Assembly: GCA_020216655.1 (NCBI GenBank)
Contig: JAIWNU010000146.1
Location: forward strand, 1-14,172
Reading direction: 5' to 3'
Source: Treponema sp.
Lineage (GTDB): Bacteria > Spirochaetota > Spirochaetia > Treponematales > Breznakiellaceae
DNA: 14,172 nt
This document shows positions 8,246 to 14,172 of this stretch, in pieces. The position numbers and the translations under genes were made by a program. The stretch's first letter is position 1; every line of letters starts with the position of its first letter. The notes beneath the pieces are model-generated. The model had not been told where the DNA came from and ran no database searches. It saw nothing but the letters and a program-made list of their open reading frames with translations.

Positions 8246-9324
8246 AAGGTTCAAAAATAAAAGTCCTGATTGTCGATGATTCTGCGGTGGTCCGCCAAAC
8301 ACTTGCTGAAATGTTAGAATCAGACAGTCATATTTCTGTTATAGGAACCGCCATGGATCCCCTGTTTGCAATTAAAAAAATACAGGAAGAACGGCCCGAT
8401 GTCATTATCTCTGATGTAGAAATGCCTCGCATGGACGGTCTCAGCTTCCTTAAACAAATCATGTCGGATCCCCATCCCATTCCAGTGGTCATTTGTTCCT
8501 CAAAAACTGAGACCGGAAGCGAAAACGCACTTAAAGCCCTCGAATATGGGGCTGTTGAGATCATACAAAAGCCCAAAATGGGCACCAAGGAATTCCTTGC
8601 AGAATCCAAAGTCCGCATCTGCGATGCAGTAAAAGCTGCCTATCAGGCAAGGGTAAAGCAATTACCTGCTCATTTTACAGCCCCGGCGGTTCAGCCCAAA
8701 CTAACTGCCGATGTAATATTGCCAAAACCAGAACCGGTTTCGGGAAATTTAGAGACAACGGAAAAGGTGGTCGTTATTGGGGCCTCCACAGGCGGAACGG
8801 AGGCTCTCCGAGAGTTCCTAGAAGTACTGCCCGTCGATGCTCCAGGTATTGTTATTGTACAGCATATGCCAGAACATTTTACCGCCGCCTTTGCCAAACG
8901 GCTTGATGGACTCTGCAAGATAACGGTAAAAGAAGCAGAGGATAATGATACGGTGCTCCGAGGCAGGGCTCTCATCGCTCCGGGTAACAAACATACGCTC
9001 CTTAAGCGTGCCGGGGCTCGATATTTTGTTGAGGTCAAGGATGGCCCCCTAGTATGCCGTCATCGACCAAGCGTAGACGTTTTGTTCCGTTCTGCAGCCC
9101 GGTATGCGGGGAAAAATGCCCTGGGGGTCATCATGACTGGTATGGGAGACGATGGCAGCAGAGGTATGAAGGAATTGCATGATGCCGGTGCATATACCAT
9201 TGCACAAGATGAAGCCTCCTGTGTGGTGTTTGGTATGCCCAATGAGGCCATTAAAGCGGGGGCAGTGGATATAGTGCTGCCCTTGCAGAAGATTGCCAGC
9301 GAGGTGCTGCGAAAAGCCTATTAG
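8242..9324 (+). CDS. cheB: CheB, receptor methylesterase/deamidase with receiver domain
   Basis: A 360-residue, two-domain enzyme that removes receptor methyl groups when phosphorylated by CheA. The N-terminal receiver domain has the acidic pair D12-D13, the phospho-acceptor D58 in [11 protein letters not shown], and a Lys in IIQKP. A variable linker (about 140-175) follows. The esterase domain carries S182 in GASTGG, H208 in VQHMPEHF and D304 in GMGDDG, matching the Ser-His-Asp triad of the family. The start codon has AAGGAG (8231-8236) 5 nt upstream and overlaps the cheR stop, so translation is coupled but also independently initiated. Both domains look active. The gene ends the tightly packed cheA-R-B block; 60 nt with a probable promoter separate it from cheY. 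Confidence 0.97.
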   Translation: MKGSKIKVLIVDDSAVVRQTLAEMLESDSHISVIGTAMDPLFAIKKIQEERPDVIISDVEMPRMDGLSFLKQIMSDPHPIPVVICSSKTETGSENALKALEYGAVEIIQKPKMGTKEFLAESKVRICDAVKAAYQARVKQLPAHFTAPAVQPKLTADVILPKPEPVSGNLETTEKVVVIGASTGGTEALREFLEVLPVDAPGIVIVQHMPEHFTAAFAKRLDGLCKITVKEAEDNDTVLRGRALIAPGNKHTLLKRAGARYFVEVKDGPLVCRHRPSVDVLFRSAARYAGKNALGVIMTGMGDDGSRGMKELHDAGAYTIAQDEASCVVFGMPNEAIKAGAVDIVLPLQKIASEVLRKAY

Positions 9325-9331
9325 AAATAAT

Positions 9332-9360
9332 TTGATAAATCTGATAAATTGGTTCATACT
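9332..9360 (+). promoter_or_regulatory. Probable internal promoter for cheY-cheW
   Basis: TTGATA (9332-9337), a 17-nt spacer and CATACT (9355-9360) match sigma-70 boxes at 5 of 6 and 4 of 6 positions. The predicted start is near 9367, a few bases before the strong AGGGAGG of cheY. This lies in the widest gap of the operon and could let CheY and CheW be made in excess of CheA/R/B. Confidence 0.5.
9333..9349 (+). repeat. Direct repeat TGATAAAT x2 in the cheB-cheY gap
   Basis: TGATAAAT occurs at 9333-9340 and again at 9342-9349, a 9-bp period. The first copy overlaps the proposed -35 box and the second lies in the spacer. It could be a regulator site or simply an AT-rich promoter region. Confidence 0.4.
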
Positions 9361-9371
9361 TAAAGTAGCTC

Positions 9372-9378
9372 AGGGAGG
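9372..9378 (+). promoter_or_regulatory. Strong Shine-Dalgarno AGGGAGG of cheY
   Basis: AGGGAGG lies 6 nt before ATG 9385, the best ribosome site in the window. An out-of-frame ATG at 9381 reads only three codons to a stop and is ignored. Confidence 0.7.
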
Positions 9379-9384
9379 ATATGT

Positions 9385-9759
9385 ATGCCTAAACGGGTCC
9401 TGGTTGTAGATGATTCTGCTGCAATTAGACAAAGTATTACCTATGTGCTGCAACAAGGCGGCTATGAAGTAATCGAAGCCAAGGATGGCCAAGATGGACT
9501 TGATACGATGGCTCGCATTGAAGTACCTGATCTCATAATTACCGATGTTAATATGCCTAATTTGGATGGTATCGGGTTTATACGCAGGATCAGGGAGCAG
9601 ATTAAATATAAGTTTGTACCCATTGTTGTTTTAACCACCGAATCTCAGGGTGAAAAGATGAATGAGGGCAAGGAAGCGGGGGCGACTGCATGGATTGTAA
9701 AACCCTTTAACGCCGACAAGCTGCTTGGGGTCGTAAAAAAAGTGATTGGTGCGGCTTAA
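9385..9759 (+). CDS. cheY: CheY, single-domain chemotaxis response regulator
   Basis: A 124-residue stand-alone receiver domain, the usual CheY length, expected to carry phosphate from CheA to the flagellar switch or another output. The active-site residues are all present: acidic pair D9-D10 in VVDDSA, phospho-acceptor D54 in ITDVNMPNLDG, T84 in VLTTES and K106 in IVKPF. The position equivalent to E. coli Tyr106 is Trp103, a substitution common outside enterics. A strong Shine-Dalgarno and a likely promoter lie just upstream. The stop is 1 nt before the cheW ATG. A motility output is inferred from the gene set, since the receiver alone cannot show its target. Confidence 0.95.
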   Translation: MPKRVLVVDDSAAIRQSITYVLQQGGYEVIEAKDGQDGLDTMARIEVPDLIITDVNMPNLDGIGFIRRIREQIKYKFVPIVVLTTESQGEKMNEGKEAGATAWIVKPFNADKLLGVVKKVIGAA

Positions 9760-9760
9760 A

Positions 9761-10219
9761 ATGGCAGATCAGTATCTAACCTTTGATATCAATGACGAAC
9801 GCTATGGTTTTTTAGTCCGGAATATCGAAGTGGTGCTGGAAATGCTTCCCATTACCAGGGTGCCAAACAGTGCCGCGTCTATACTGGGTGTCATAAATCA
9901 CCGAGGATCAGTAGTTCCGGTTATTGATTTACGCAGAATGTTTGGCTTACCCCCCCTCGAGTCTCTCGGAGCGGCTTCTATAATTATTGCAGAAACAGAA
10001 TATCAAAACGAAGCTGTTACGATCGGCATCCTTGCTGATCAGGTGTATGAAGTTATTTCAATATCAGAAAAAGATATTGAATCCCAGCCTCAGATTGGGA
10101 AAAATATCCAGGAAAGTTTTATTTCAGGGCTGGCAAAGGTCCAGGATAGATTTATTATTTTATTTTCTCTCGAAAAAATACTTAAAGCCATAATGAATGA
10201 GTCACTCATAATGAGGTAA
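9761..10219 (+). CDS. cheW: CheW, receptor-kinase coupling protein
   Basis: A 152-residue single CheW domain that links CheA to receptor tips in the signalling array. It has the typical opening LTFDINDERYGF, strands VVLEMLPITRVP, the conserved INHRGSVVPVIDLR motif and ILADQVYEVI. The start is ATG 9761, 1 nt after the cheY stop; the frame is open upstream to a TTG at 9746, but that would overlap cheY and add residues with no family match. No clear Shine-Dalgarno is present, so translation is probably coupled to cheY. Length and motifs are standard. This is the only CheW seen here, and no receptor gene accompanies it. Confidence 0.95.
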   Translation: MADQYLTFDINDERYGFLVRNIEVVLEMLPITRVPNSAASILGVINHRGSVVPVIDLRRMFGLPPLESLGAASIIIAETEYQNEAVTIGILADQVYEVISISEKDIESQPQIGKNIQESFISGLAKVQDRFIILFSLEKILKAIMNESLIMR

Positions 10220-10246
10220 ATATACTTTAATACCCTAGGATGAATC

Positions 10247-12130
10247 ATGGCAAAAATCATAATCTGCGAAGATGAAAATATCGTAGCCCTTGATATTAAG
10301 CGGCATCTGGAACGATTTGGTTATGAAGTCGCAGGAATATATGATAGCGCAGAAGATGCAATTTCTGCATGTGCTCGTGATAAGCCCGATCTGGTATTAA
10401 TGGATATACAGCTATCCGGTGCTATGGACGGACTGGATGCCTCAACTATTATTTACCAGAACCACAACATTCCTGTGATTATGCTGACCGCATACGCAGA
10501 TGATATTACGTTGGCAAGGGTAAAAGACGGACTCCCCTTTGGTTATATTCTGAAGCCCTTTGAAGATCGGGAATTAAAAACAGCAATAGAAATTGCTCTT
10601 TTTCGCCATGAAATGGACGAAAAACTTCGCAAAAGCGAAGCCCGGTACCGGACCCTGTTCGAAGATGCTCCGACGGCTAATTTTACTGCCGATGGTAATG
10701 GTATTTTAACAGATTGCAATACAACCTTTATCAAACTTCTTAATATTGAAAGCAAAGAAGATGTAATCGGACAGTCTATTTTTTCATACTTTACCGATAC
10801 AGACAATGACAATCGTCTTTGGCAGTCCTTTTTAAATCGTACTAATGGTGTTTCACAGGATTGGGAGCTTAAAAGATCTGACGGAACTAAAGTGTTTGTG
10901 CTGGCAACCCTTTCTATCCTGCCCCGAACTGAAGACAAACCCTTGGAAATACAGGGCTATCTTCTGGACAATACGGAACGCCGAGACCTGGAAAATCAAT
11001 TGCGGCAGGCCCAAAAAATGGAGGCCATCGGCCGTTTAGCCGGCGGTATAGCCCATGATTTTAATAACATTATTACCGCCATTATGGGGTACGGTAATCT
11101 GCTCAGAGAAGATATTGAAGATAATCCGCTGCTCAAAGAAGAAGTAGAAGGAATACTTTCTGCTACCCAGCGGGCGGTTAACCTTACAAGGCAATTGCTT
11201 TCTTTCTCCCGCAAACAAGCTGTTGAAGCAAAGGTGGTCAATATACACGATATCCTCAAGGATCTGGAAAAAATGATCCAGCGCTTGGTAAACGAAAATA
11301 TTCAGGTGACTTTGGCGCTGAACGCCAGTTCCCCCTTTGTTTCGATAGATCCAGGACAATTTGAACAAACTATTGTGAACCTGGTAGTAAATGCCCGGGA
11401 TGCCATAAAAGGAAATGGGTCTATTATTATTCAAACAAAAAGCGTGATTTGTGATAATACATGTCATCAGCATGGCATAAAACAAGGGAAATGGCTGCAA
11501 ATTATAGTAAAAGACAACGGTTGCGGTATATCCGCAGAAGATCTGCAGCATATATTTGAACCCTTTTTTACCACTAAGGAAAAAGACAAAGGGACCGGTC
11601 TTGGTCTCTCCACGGTGTATGCAATAATTACCCGCAGCGGCGGCCAAATTGCTGTAGAAAGCACGGTTGGTGCGGGGACTACCTTTTTTATCTACTTGCC
11701 CGAAGTAGAAGAGAAGACAGAGGCTATCTCCAATACCGCCCAGAAGGTAGAACAAAAAACCAGGTCGGGAACTATCATTGTTGCGGAGGATGATGAATTT
11801 ATTCGGGGGCTTATTAGCAGGCTGCTTGCAAAAAGCGGTTACCGAGTTTTGGAGTCCACCGATCCCCATGATGCGATCCAAATTGCGGAACATGAAAAGG
11901 ACTACATGCTTCTTACCGATATCGTCATGCCCCAAATGAACGGATATGATCTTGCCGCCAGGTTAAGTGAGAAGAGGCCGGGATTAAAGGTTCTTTTTAT
12001 TTCAGGGTACCAGGACCGGTCTTTTATTGTGCCGGAAAAGAACCTTGGAAACGTAAAAAGTCTTTTCCTTGAAAAACCTTTTTCCCACGAAGTGCTGCTT
12101 GAGACGATCGATAAGCTCGCAACGCTCTAG
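10247..12130 (+). CDS. Soluble hybrid histidine kinase, REC-PAS-HisKA-HATPase-REC
   Basis: A 627-residue cytoplasmic two-component protein with no membrane segment. Domains in order: N-terminal receiver (about 1-120) with phospho-acceptor D53 in LVLMDIQL and Lys in YILKPF; PAS sensor domain (about 129-245); dimerisation/phospho-acceptor domain with H270 in GGIAHDFNN; ATP-binding domain with N box N378-LVVN, G1 D423-NGCGI, FEPFFTTK and G2 G449-TGLGLS; and a C-terminal receiver (about 508-627) with D558 in LLTDIVMP. All catalytic residues look intact. An input receiver in front suggests that another kinase, possibly CheA, controls this one (inference). AGGA (10237-10240) lies 6 nt before ATG. 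The gene starts 27 nt after cheW and is probably the last of the operon, though it could be independent. No DNA-binding output is present. Confidence 0.93.
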   Translation: MAKIIICEDENIVALDIKRHLERFGYEVAGIYDSAEDAISACARDKPDLVLMDIQLSGAMDGLDASTIIYQNHNIPVIMLTAYADDITLARVKDGLPFGYILKPFEDRELKTAIEIALFRHEMDEKLRKSEARYRTLFEDAPTANFTADGNGILTDCNTTFIKLLNIESKEDVIGQSIFSYFTDTDNDNRLWQSFLNRTNGVSQDWELKRSDGTKVFVLATLSILPRTEDKPLEIQGYLLDNTERRDLENQLRQAQKMEAIGRLAGGIAHDFNNIITAIMGYGNLLREDIEDNPLLKEEVEGILSATQRAVNLTRQLLSFSRKQAVEAKVVNIHDILKDLEKMIQRLVNENIQVTLALNASSPFVSIDPGQFEQTIVNLVVNARDAIKGNGSIIIQTKSVICDNTCHQHGIKQGKWLQIIVKDNGCGISAEDLQHIFEPFFTTKEKDKGTGLGLSTVYAIITRSGGQIAVESTVGAGTTFFIYLPEVEEKTEAISNTAQKVEQKTRSGTIIVAEDDEFIRGLISRLLAKSGYRVLESTDPHDAIQIAEHEKDYMLLTDIVMPQMNGYDLAARLSEKRPGLKVLFISGYQDRSFIVPEKNLGNVKSLFLEKPFSHEVLLETIDKLATL

Positions 12131-12198
12131 TCGTTTGCAAAAATAACTCCCATATAGTCCCATCTCATGTAAAAGCATCATATACCGTTGGTGAGTCC

Positions 12199-12227
12199 TT
12201 GCGGTTTTAGAGAATTTCCGCTATAGT
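12199..12227 (+). promoter_or_regulatory. lepA: Promoter of lepA, with -10 box 8 nt before the start codon
   Basis: TTGCGG (12199-12204), a 17-nt spacer and TATAGT (12222-12227, 5 of 6 to the -10 consensus). The predicted start is A12234, leaving a leader of about 2 nt before ATG 12236. The rest of the 105-bp gap (12131-12198) shows no convincing terminator and no other feature beyond a second copy of TATAGTCC at 12153-12160. Confidence 0.55.
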
Positions 12228-12235
12228 CCGCCCAT

Positions 12236-14041
12236 ATGAGTGAGACAGAGCATATCAGGAATTTTTGTATCATAGCCCACATAGATCACGGAAAATCCAC
12301 CCTGGCGGATCGGCTTATCCAGAAGGCAAACCTGGTGGATGACCGTAATTTCCAGAACCAGATTCTGGATAACATGGACATTGAACGAGAACGGGGGATT
12401 ACGATTAAGAGCCAGGCAGTAACGATTCCCTACCATAGCCTGGACGGTAAGGATTATGAACTTAACTTTGTAGATACCCCCGGCCATGTGGACTTTACCT
12501 ACGAAGTTTCCAGGGCAATCAGCTCCTGTGAAGGAGCCCTGCTCCTTGTGGATGCGACCCAGGGGGTGCAGGCCCAAACTCTTTCCAATATGTATCTTGC
12601 TTTGGAACACAATTTGGAAATCATTCCGGTTATTAACAAGATTGATATGCCTGCCGCTGATGTGGAATCTACCAAACATCAGATTGAACACGATTTGGGG
12701 CTCGATGCGGACCACGCGCTTTTAGTCTCTGCTAAACAAGGAATCGGTATTGATGAGCTTTTTGAAGCAATAGTTCAGCGTATCCCCGCGCCTCGCGGCA
12801 GTTCGGATAATCCTCTCCAGGCTCTCATTTTTGACTGCCACTACGATCCCTATCGGGGCGTCATTGTCCACCTTCGGGTGTTCGAGGGACATATCAAGCC
12901 GGGAATGAAAATCCGCTTTATGAACAACAACGCAGAGTACGAGGTAGAAACGGTTGGTGTCTTTAAGCTTGCCCTGGTTGAACAGCCGGAACTTAAAGCC
13001 GGAAGCGTGGGCTACATGATAGCGGGCATAAAAACCGTAAGCGATGTACGGGTTGGTGACACGGTGACCAATGCAGAACGTCCCTGTGACAAGCCCCTGC
13101 CAGGCTTTAAGGAAGTAAAACCCGTTGTATTCTCATCAATATACCCTGTGGATTCAAACGATTACGAAGAACTCAAGGACAGCCTCGAAAAACTTAAATT
13201 AAACGACGCCTCGCTTATTTACGAAAAGGATTCATCCGCTGCCCTCGGGTTTGGGTTCCGCTGCGGCTTCCTAGGCCTTTTGCACCTGGAGGTTGTACAG
13301 GAACGGCTCGAACGGGAATTTGACCAATCTATTATCTTTACCGCCCCATCGGTCAAATACAAGATTCATTTGCGGAACGGCGAAGAAATCTATGTGGACA
13401 ATCCCACCGAATATCCCGATGAGGGTAAAATAGAAAGTGCTGAAGAGCCCTACATCCGTGCGTCCATTATCACCCCCACGACCTATCTGGGGTCAATTAT
13501 GAGCCTCTGTACGGAAAAACGGGGTGTCCAGACCAATATGACCTATTTGGACGAAAAACGGGTGGAGCTGATTTACGAGATGCCCCTGGCCGAGGTCCTT
13601 TTTGATTTTTATGACAAGCTGAAAAGTATAAGCCGCGGATATGCAAGCTTTGATTACGATATAACGGGCTACAAACCAACAGAACTGGTTAAGCTTGATA
13701 TTCTCTTAAACGGCAAGGTGGTCGACGCCCTGTCCCAGCTCGTGTTCAAGGGCAATGCTTACGAACGGGCCCGGACCATTTGCGAGCGCCTCAGGGATGA
13801 AATTCCCCGCCAACAGTTTAAAATTCCTATACAAGGCGCCATCGGCAGCCAGATTATCGCACGGGAAACCGTAAATGCCCTGCGAAAGGACGTACTTGCC
13901 AAATGTTACGGCGGCGATATTACCCGGAAACGGAAACTCCTTGAAAAACAAAAGGAAGGCAAGAAACGCATGAAAATGGTGGGCGACGTAGAACTACCCC
14001 AGAATGCATTCCTTGCGGTCCTAAAATCTAAGGACGAGTAA
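12236..14041 (+). CDS. lepA: LepA / elongation factor 4, ribosome-binding GTPase
   Basis: A 601-residue translational GTPase (E. coli protein 599) that binds ribosomes and affects translocation and initiation. The GTPase motifs are complete: G1 A14-HIDHGKST, G2 RGITI, G3 D80-TPGHVDF, G4 N134-KID and G5 S165-AK. The EF-G-like domains follow, then the LepA-specific C-terminal domain with [14 protein letters not shown] and [15 protein letters not shown], which separates it from EF-G, BipA and TetM. ATG 12236 must be the start: an in-frame TAG lies at 12224-12226, and the family motif [13 protein letters not shown] begins at residue 7. No Shine-Dalgarno is present, fitting a leaderless or near-leaderless mRNA. 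It is transcribed separately from the chemotaxis block and converges on a minus-strand gene 28 nt downstream. Confidence 0.98.
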   Translation: MSETEHIRNFCIIAHIDHGKSTLADRLIQKANLVDDRNFQNQILDNMDIERERGITIKSQAVTIPYHSLDGKDYELNFVDTPGHVDFTYEVSRAISSCEGALLLVDATQGVQAQTLSNMYLALEHNLEIIPVINKIDMPAADVESTKHQIEHDLGLDADHALLVSAKQGIGIDELFEAIVQRIPAPRGSSDNPLQALIFDCHYDPYRGVIVHLRVFEGHIKPGMKIRFMNNNAEYEVETVGVFKLALVEQPELKAGSVGYMIAGIKTVSDVRVGDTVTNAERPCDKPLPGFKEVKPVVFSSIYPVDSNDYEELKDSLEKLKLNDASLIYEKDSSAALGFGFRCGFLGLLHLEVVQERLEREFDQSIIFTAPSVKYKIHLRNGEEIYVDNPTEYPDEGKIESAEEPYIRASIITPTTYLGSIMSLCTEKRGVQTNMTYLDEKRVELIYEMPLAEVLFDFYDKLKSISRGYASFDYDITGYKPTELVKLDILLNGKVVDALSQLVFKGNAYERARTICERLRDEIPRQQFKIPIQGAIGSQIIARETVNALRKDVLAKCYGGDITRKRKLLEKQKEGKKRMKMVGDVELPQNAFLAVLKSKDE

Positions 14042-14069
14042 GAAGGAAAAAGAGGGCTAGGTGGGTTGC

Positions 14070-14172
14070 TTAGTGCTGGTCAGCATTTTTAAGGGCCAGC
14101 TCTACTATTTTGATGAAGTAGTCGAGCTCTGCGCGAACCCGTTTCAAAAAACTGATATCATTGGTCCCGGGA
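14070..14172 (-). CDS. C-terminal end of an unrecognised protein (5' part outside window)
   Basis: Read on the minus strand from 14171, one frame is open for 33 codons to a TAA at 14072-14070. It gives a sensible amphipathic tail: PGTNDISFLKRVRAELD, then YFIKIVELALKNADQH. The alternation of hydrophobic and charged residues looks like a terminal helix of a real protein. One other minus frame checked hits a stop within five codons. I cannot name the family from this piece. It ends 28 nt from the lepA stop in a tail-to-tail arrangement. It is an open frame at the window edge, so chance remains possible, but its composition argues for a gene. Confidence 0.5.
   Translation of the reverse strand, partial: PGTNDISFLKRVRAELDYFIKIVELALKNADQH
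14072..14090 (+). terminator. Weak hairpin plus T-run after lepA
   Basis: AGTGCT-GGTC-AGCATT pairs (one G-U pair) over 14072-14087, followed by T up to 14090. The stem is short and lies inside the end of the minus-strand gene, so this is only a possible lepA terminator. Confidence 0.25.

Noticed and set aside
11036..11935. 299-codon open frame on the minus strand inside the hybrid kinase gene
   Set aside because: It lies wholly antisense to a gene with intact domains, its translation has no recognisable domain and an unnatural composition, so it is a shadow of the real coding frame.
12153..12160. Second TATAGTCC in the gap before lepA, considered as an upstream tandem promoter
   Set aside because: No -35-like hexamer at 16-18 nt spacing; the TTGCAA at 12135-12140 is only 12 nt away.
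12131..12198. Transcription terminator after the hybrid kinase
   Set aside because: I found no GC-rich hairpin followed by a T-run in this gap.
14075..14100. GCTGG...CCAGC inverted repeat near the window end as a bidirectional terminator
   Set aside because: Only five base pairs around a 16-nt loop within coding sequence of the minus-strand gene; likely chance.

Overview
The window is a compact, almost fully coding piece of a bacterial chromosome of moderate GC content. The best guess for the host is a spirochaete of the Treponema/Spirochaeta group. The grounds are a FtsH Walker A written GMPGTGKT (a variant I recall from treponemal FtsH), a lipoprotein-type signal with a relaxed lipobox, and the overall gene style. 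There is no rRNA gene to settle this, so the assignment is inference.

Layout. (1) Positions 1-4827, plus strand: an envelope protein-quality group. It holds the 3' three quarters of ftsH, an exported protein with four DxDxDG-type acidic loops, and a probable lipoprotein serine protease of the HtrA type with intact H252/D292/S363. (2) Positions 4838-10219, plus strand: a chemotaxis-type signalling operon, STAS protein-cheA-cheR-cheB-cheY-cheW, with ATGA overlaps at STAS/cheA and cheR/cheB and a probable internal promoter before cheY. (3) Positions 10247-12130: a soluble REC-PAS-HisKA-HATPase-REC hybrid kinase closing the series. (4) Positions 12236-14041: lepA with its own promoter. (5) Positions 14070-14172: the C-terminal end of an unrecognised minus-strand gene converging on lepA.

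How the genes work together. CheA (P1 His45, P2-like, P3, P4, P5) with CheW should form a receptor-coupled kinase that phosphorylates CheY at D54 and CheB at D58, while CheR and CheB set receptor methylation. The window has no receptor gene and no recognisable CheY phosphatase (CheZ, CheX, CheC) or CheD. The small STAS protein, translationally coupled to CheA, and the hybrid kinase are the two non-standard members and the most interesting candidates for extra control of the pathway.

Nothing here is a clearly unprecedented system. The observations most worth a second look are two probable leaderless transcripts (STAS gene and lepA), where a good -10 box sits 6-8 nt before a start codon that has no good Shine-Dalgarno; the STAS-CheA pairing; a 25-residue tandem repeat in the CheA linker; and the acidic-loop exported protein placed between ftsH and the protease. 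No tRNA, rRNA, CRISPR array, insertion sequence or riboswitch was seen, and no gene-free stretch exceeds about 105 bases.
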